12,751 nucleotides of DNA from Poronia punctata. Its lineage: Eukaryota > Ascomycota > Sordariomycetes > Xylariales > Xylariaceae. Of this stretch, positions 10,901 through 12,751 are shown in pieces. Made by a program: the position numbers and the translations under genes. Each line of letters begins with the position of its first letter. Position 1 is the stretch's first letter. A model generated the notes under the pieces. That model made no database searches. It worked only from the letters and a program-made list of their open reading frames with translations, and was not told the origin of the DNA. The DNA lies in NCBI GenBank assembly GCA_022579005.1, contig MU401979.1, positions 1 to 12,751 of the forward strand, in the 5' to 3' direction.

Positions 10901-11707
10901 AAGCTAGTAAATAGGAAATTTATATATTTAAATATAGTATATAAATACTATTTTTTATAAAGCTTAGGTTTTTTTAAAATTAGTAAAATTTTTTTTTATT
11001 ATATAGTTTAAAATGTTGCGCAGCAAGCAAATAAAATACTAATAATTAAGTACAAAGCTTATAATAAGGTTTTATACTATTTTAAATTTTTAAAATTAAT
11101 AAGCACTAGCTTAATAAGCAAGTATATTTAGTTTATTTAAAAACTATAGTTTATATTAAAAAAAGTATTTAAAAAGTAATAACTTTAATAAAAAAGTATA
11201 TATATTACTTAGCTATATACTAATTATATATTAATTATTTAATAAAATAAGTAGGTTACTTTTTTAGTAACTAGGCTTTTGCTTTATATATAAACTAAAA
11301 GCAACTTATTATTTAATATAATTAAAAACTAATATTTTATTATATAATAAAAAAACGTTGCCTTATATTAAAGTTTACTTTTAAAAAAAAGTTTTTATAC
11401 TTTTTACTTAAAATATTTTTAAAATATTATTGCTTATTATTTAGCAAAATAAATAATAAGGTTATAAGTAAGCGTTATATATAATATATAAATGTTTTTA
11501 AATATATAGATTTACTATTTAAGTATATATATATATTTTATTAATACTAACTAGATACTTTGCTATATTTTAATTAATATTTAAAAATATAACTTAAAAA
11601 AAGCAAAACTTAACTTAAATGCTATATTTACTATATTAAAACAGTTTAAACTATATTGCGTTATTTAAACTTATATAATAAAAAATAGTTTAAGCTTTAA
11701 AATTAAA

Positions 11708-11734
11708 TATATTGCTAAGCAACTTAGCAATATA
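11708..11734. other. Perfect 12-bp stem, 3-nt loop inverted repeat
   Basis: TATATTGCTAAG (11708-11719) and CTTAGCAATATA (11723-11734) are exact reverse complements separated by CAA. Each arm has three G/C bases, and no RIP-type mismatch breaks the stem although the surrounding DNA is heavily mutated. There is no T run placed like a bacterial terminator, and no gene next to it. It could be the tip of a decayed inverted repeat or a recent palindrome. Confidence 0.6.
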
Positions 11735-12751
11735 GCTAAAGCAGTTATTTATTTAAGTTACTTTTTTTATATAATATAGCTAATATTAAAAGCGTTTTTA
11801 GCAAATTTAAGCATTAATAATTTATACTAAACTATTATTTTAAGTAGTTTTAGTAGCATAGTATATAAAGTATATTTAAAAAATATACTAATTATATACT
11901 AATTTTTAATTTTTTAGCTAACAATAGTAGTTTTAAAGCTTAGCTATATATTTTAATAATAGTAGCAAGCATATAAAAAAATTTGCTAGTATATAATCTT
12001 AGCTTTTATAACGTAAAAAACTTAATATTTAATAATTACTTAAAATAGTTAGTAATATTAAAACTAAGTAAAACTTTTATATTATAATACTAAAATAAGC
12101 ATTATAGCTTTACTTTATTATTATAAAGTTTGTTAATATTTATATGCAAAAAAATAAGTATATGCTTATTTTTAAAATATAAAATTATATTTAACTTATT
12201 ATTATAATATATTTAAGCTATTTTAATACTTATAAAAAGTATATAAAGCTAAGCAAAAGCTATATATAAAAATTAGCAAACTTAAATTATTATAAATACT
12301 TTTTATATAGTTATAATAATTAACTTTTACTTATAAATAACTAAAAATTTTAAAAACGCATTTTTTAATAGTAAAAATATTATTATATATAATAAATATA
12401 TTTAAAAGCTAAAAGTAGTATTGTAATTGTTAGATTTATTTTTAAGCTATAAAAGTAAAATTTTTAATATTAACAATTTTAATAATATTAATAAATTAAT
12501 AAATAATAAACTAAATAATACTTAAAATTTTAATATAGTAAAACAAAAGCTTTATAAAAATAAAATATAGTTATTAATAAGCAAGTTGTAGCTAAAAGAT
12601 AATAATTTATTTAAGTTAAAAAAATATAGTATTTTGCTTTAAAAAAAGGTTTAGGTAGCGTTAAAATAAAACACTACTTAGTTTAGCTAATTAGTAAATA
12701 TGTTTAAATAAAAGTTAAGTAAAACTATACTAATTATATATAAATAATAAT

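Larger units (their letters stand above)
10011..12751. other. Second gene-free RIP-like block
   Basis: About 2.7 kb where the GC-rich-dinucleotide, TA-rich texture of the first block returns. I found no convincing match by eye to 1-9055, so it may be a different element or a different part of the same family. No protein was recognised on either strand. The plus-strand frame near 12546-12743 looks protein-like in places but has about nine stops in 66 codons. Listed within it are a residual GCCGG (10819), an A-rich tandem array (10847-10900) and a hairpin (11708-11734). Confidence 0.6.

Noticed and set aside
12546..12743. A plus-strand frame that reads in places like a basic C-terminal protein region if stops are taken as glutamine or tryptophan.
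   Set aside because: It has about nine TAA/TAG in 66 codons, at or above the chance level for this composition, and no family was recognised.
1..12751. Organellar, apicomplexan or bacterial AT-rich genome.
   Set aside because: No mitochondrial or plastid gene or RNA was recognised, no coding frames exist, and the transition-biased repeat divergence with dense TAA/TAG fits RIP in a fungus better.

Overview
The window looks like a heavily decayed, transposon-derived, AT-rich block of a filamentous fungal genome (most likely an ascomycete). I see no intact gene. In the lines I counted by hand, G+C is about 13-14% in the first 0.8 kb and about 7% in 9361-9960. TAA and TAG are dense in every frame I read. 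Long repeated segments differ from each other mainly by C/T and G/A transitions. Together these are the marks of repeat-induced point mutation (RIP) acting on transposons. The organism cannot be named from this sequence, and no tRNA, rRNA or CRISPR array was recognised.

Layout. (1) 1 to about 1560 is the first copy of a long direct repeat, cut by the left window edge. (2) About 1560-7440 is a 5.9 kb stretch of decayed DNA between the two repeat copies. It carries a possible fossil of a non-LTR (LINE) reverse transcriptase on the minus strand near 2857-2995. (3) About 7460-7590 holds a degenerate 72-bp tandem duplication that overlaps the start of the second repeat copy. (4) About 7490-9055 is the second repeat copy, in the same orientation and about 7.5 kb from the first. 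(5) About 9060-10010 is an AT valley with its own small internal repeat. (6) About 10010-12751 is a second RIP-like block that I could not match to the first. It contains an A-rich tandem array, a 12-bp perfect hairpin and a residual GCCGG patch.

Two readings fit the main structure: one large element with about 1.6 kb long terminal repeats around a 5.9 kb interior, or two LINE-type elements in tandem, the second truncated. The minus-strand RT-like signal leans slightly to the second reading but does not settle it.

The most unusual property is the sequence context of the surviving G+C. C is kept almost only after a purine (AC, GC) and G almost only before a pyrimidine. GC is strongly over-represented while TC/GA are scarce. 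On reading through I saw no TCA, CCA or TGG and only one TGA (3382-3384). This is a stronger 5'-pyrimidine dependence than the plain CpA preference usually quoted for RIP.
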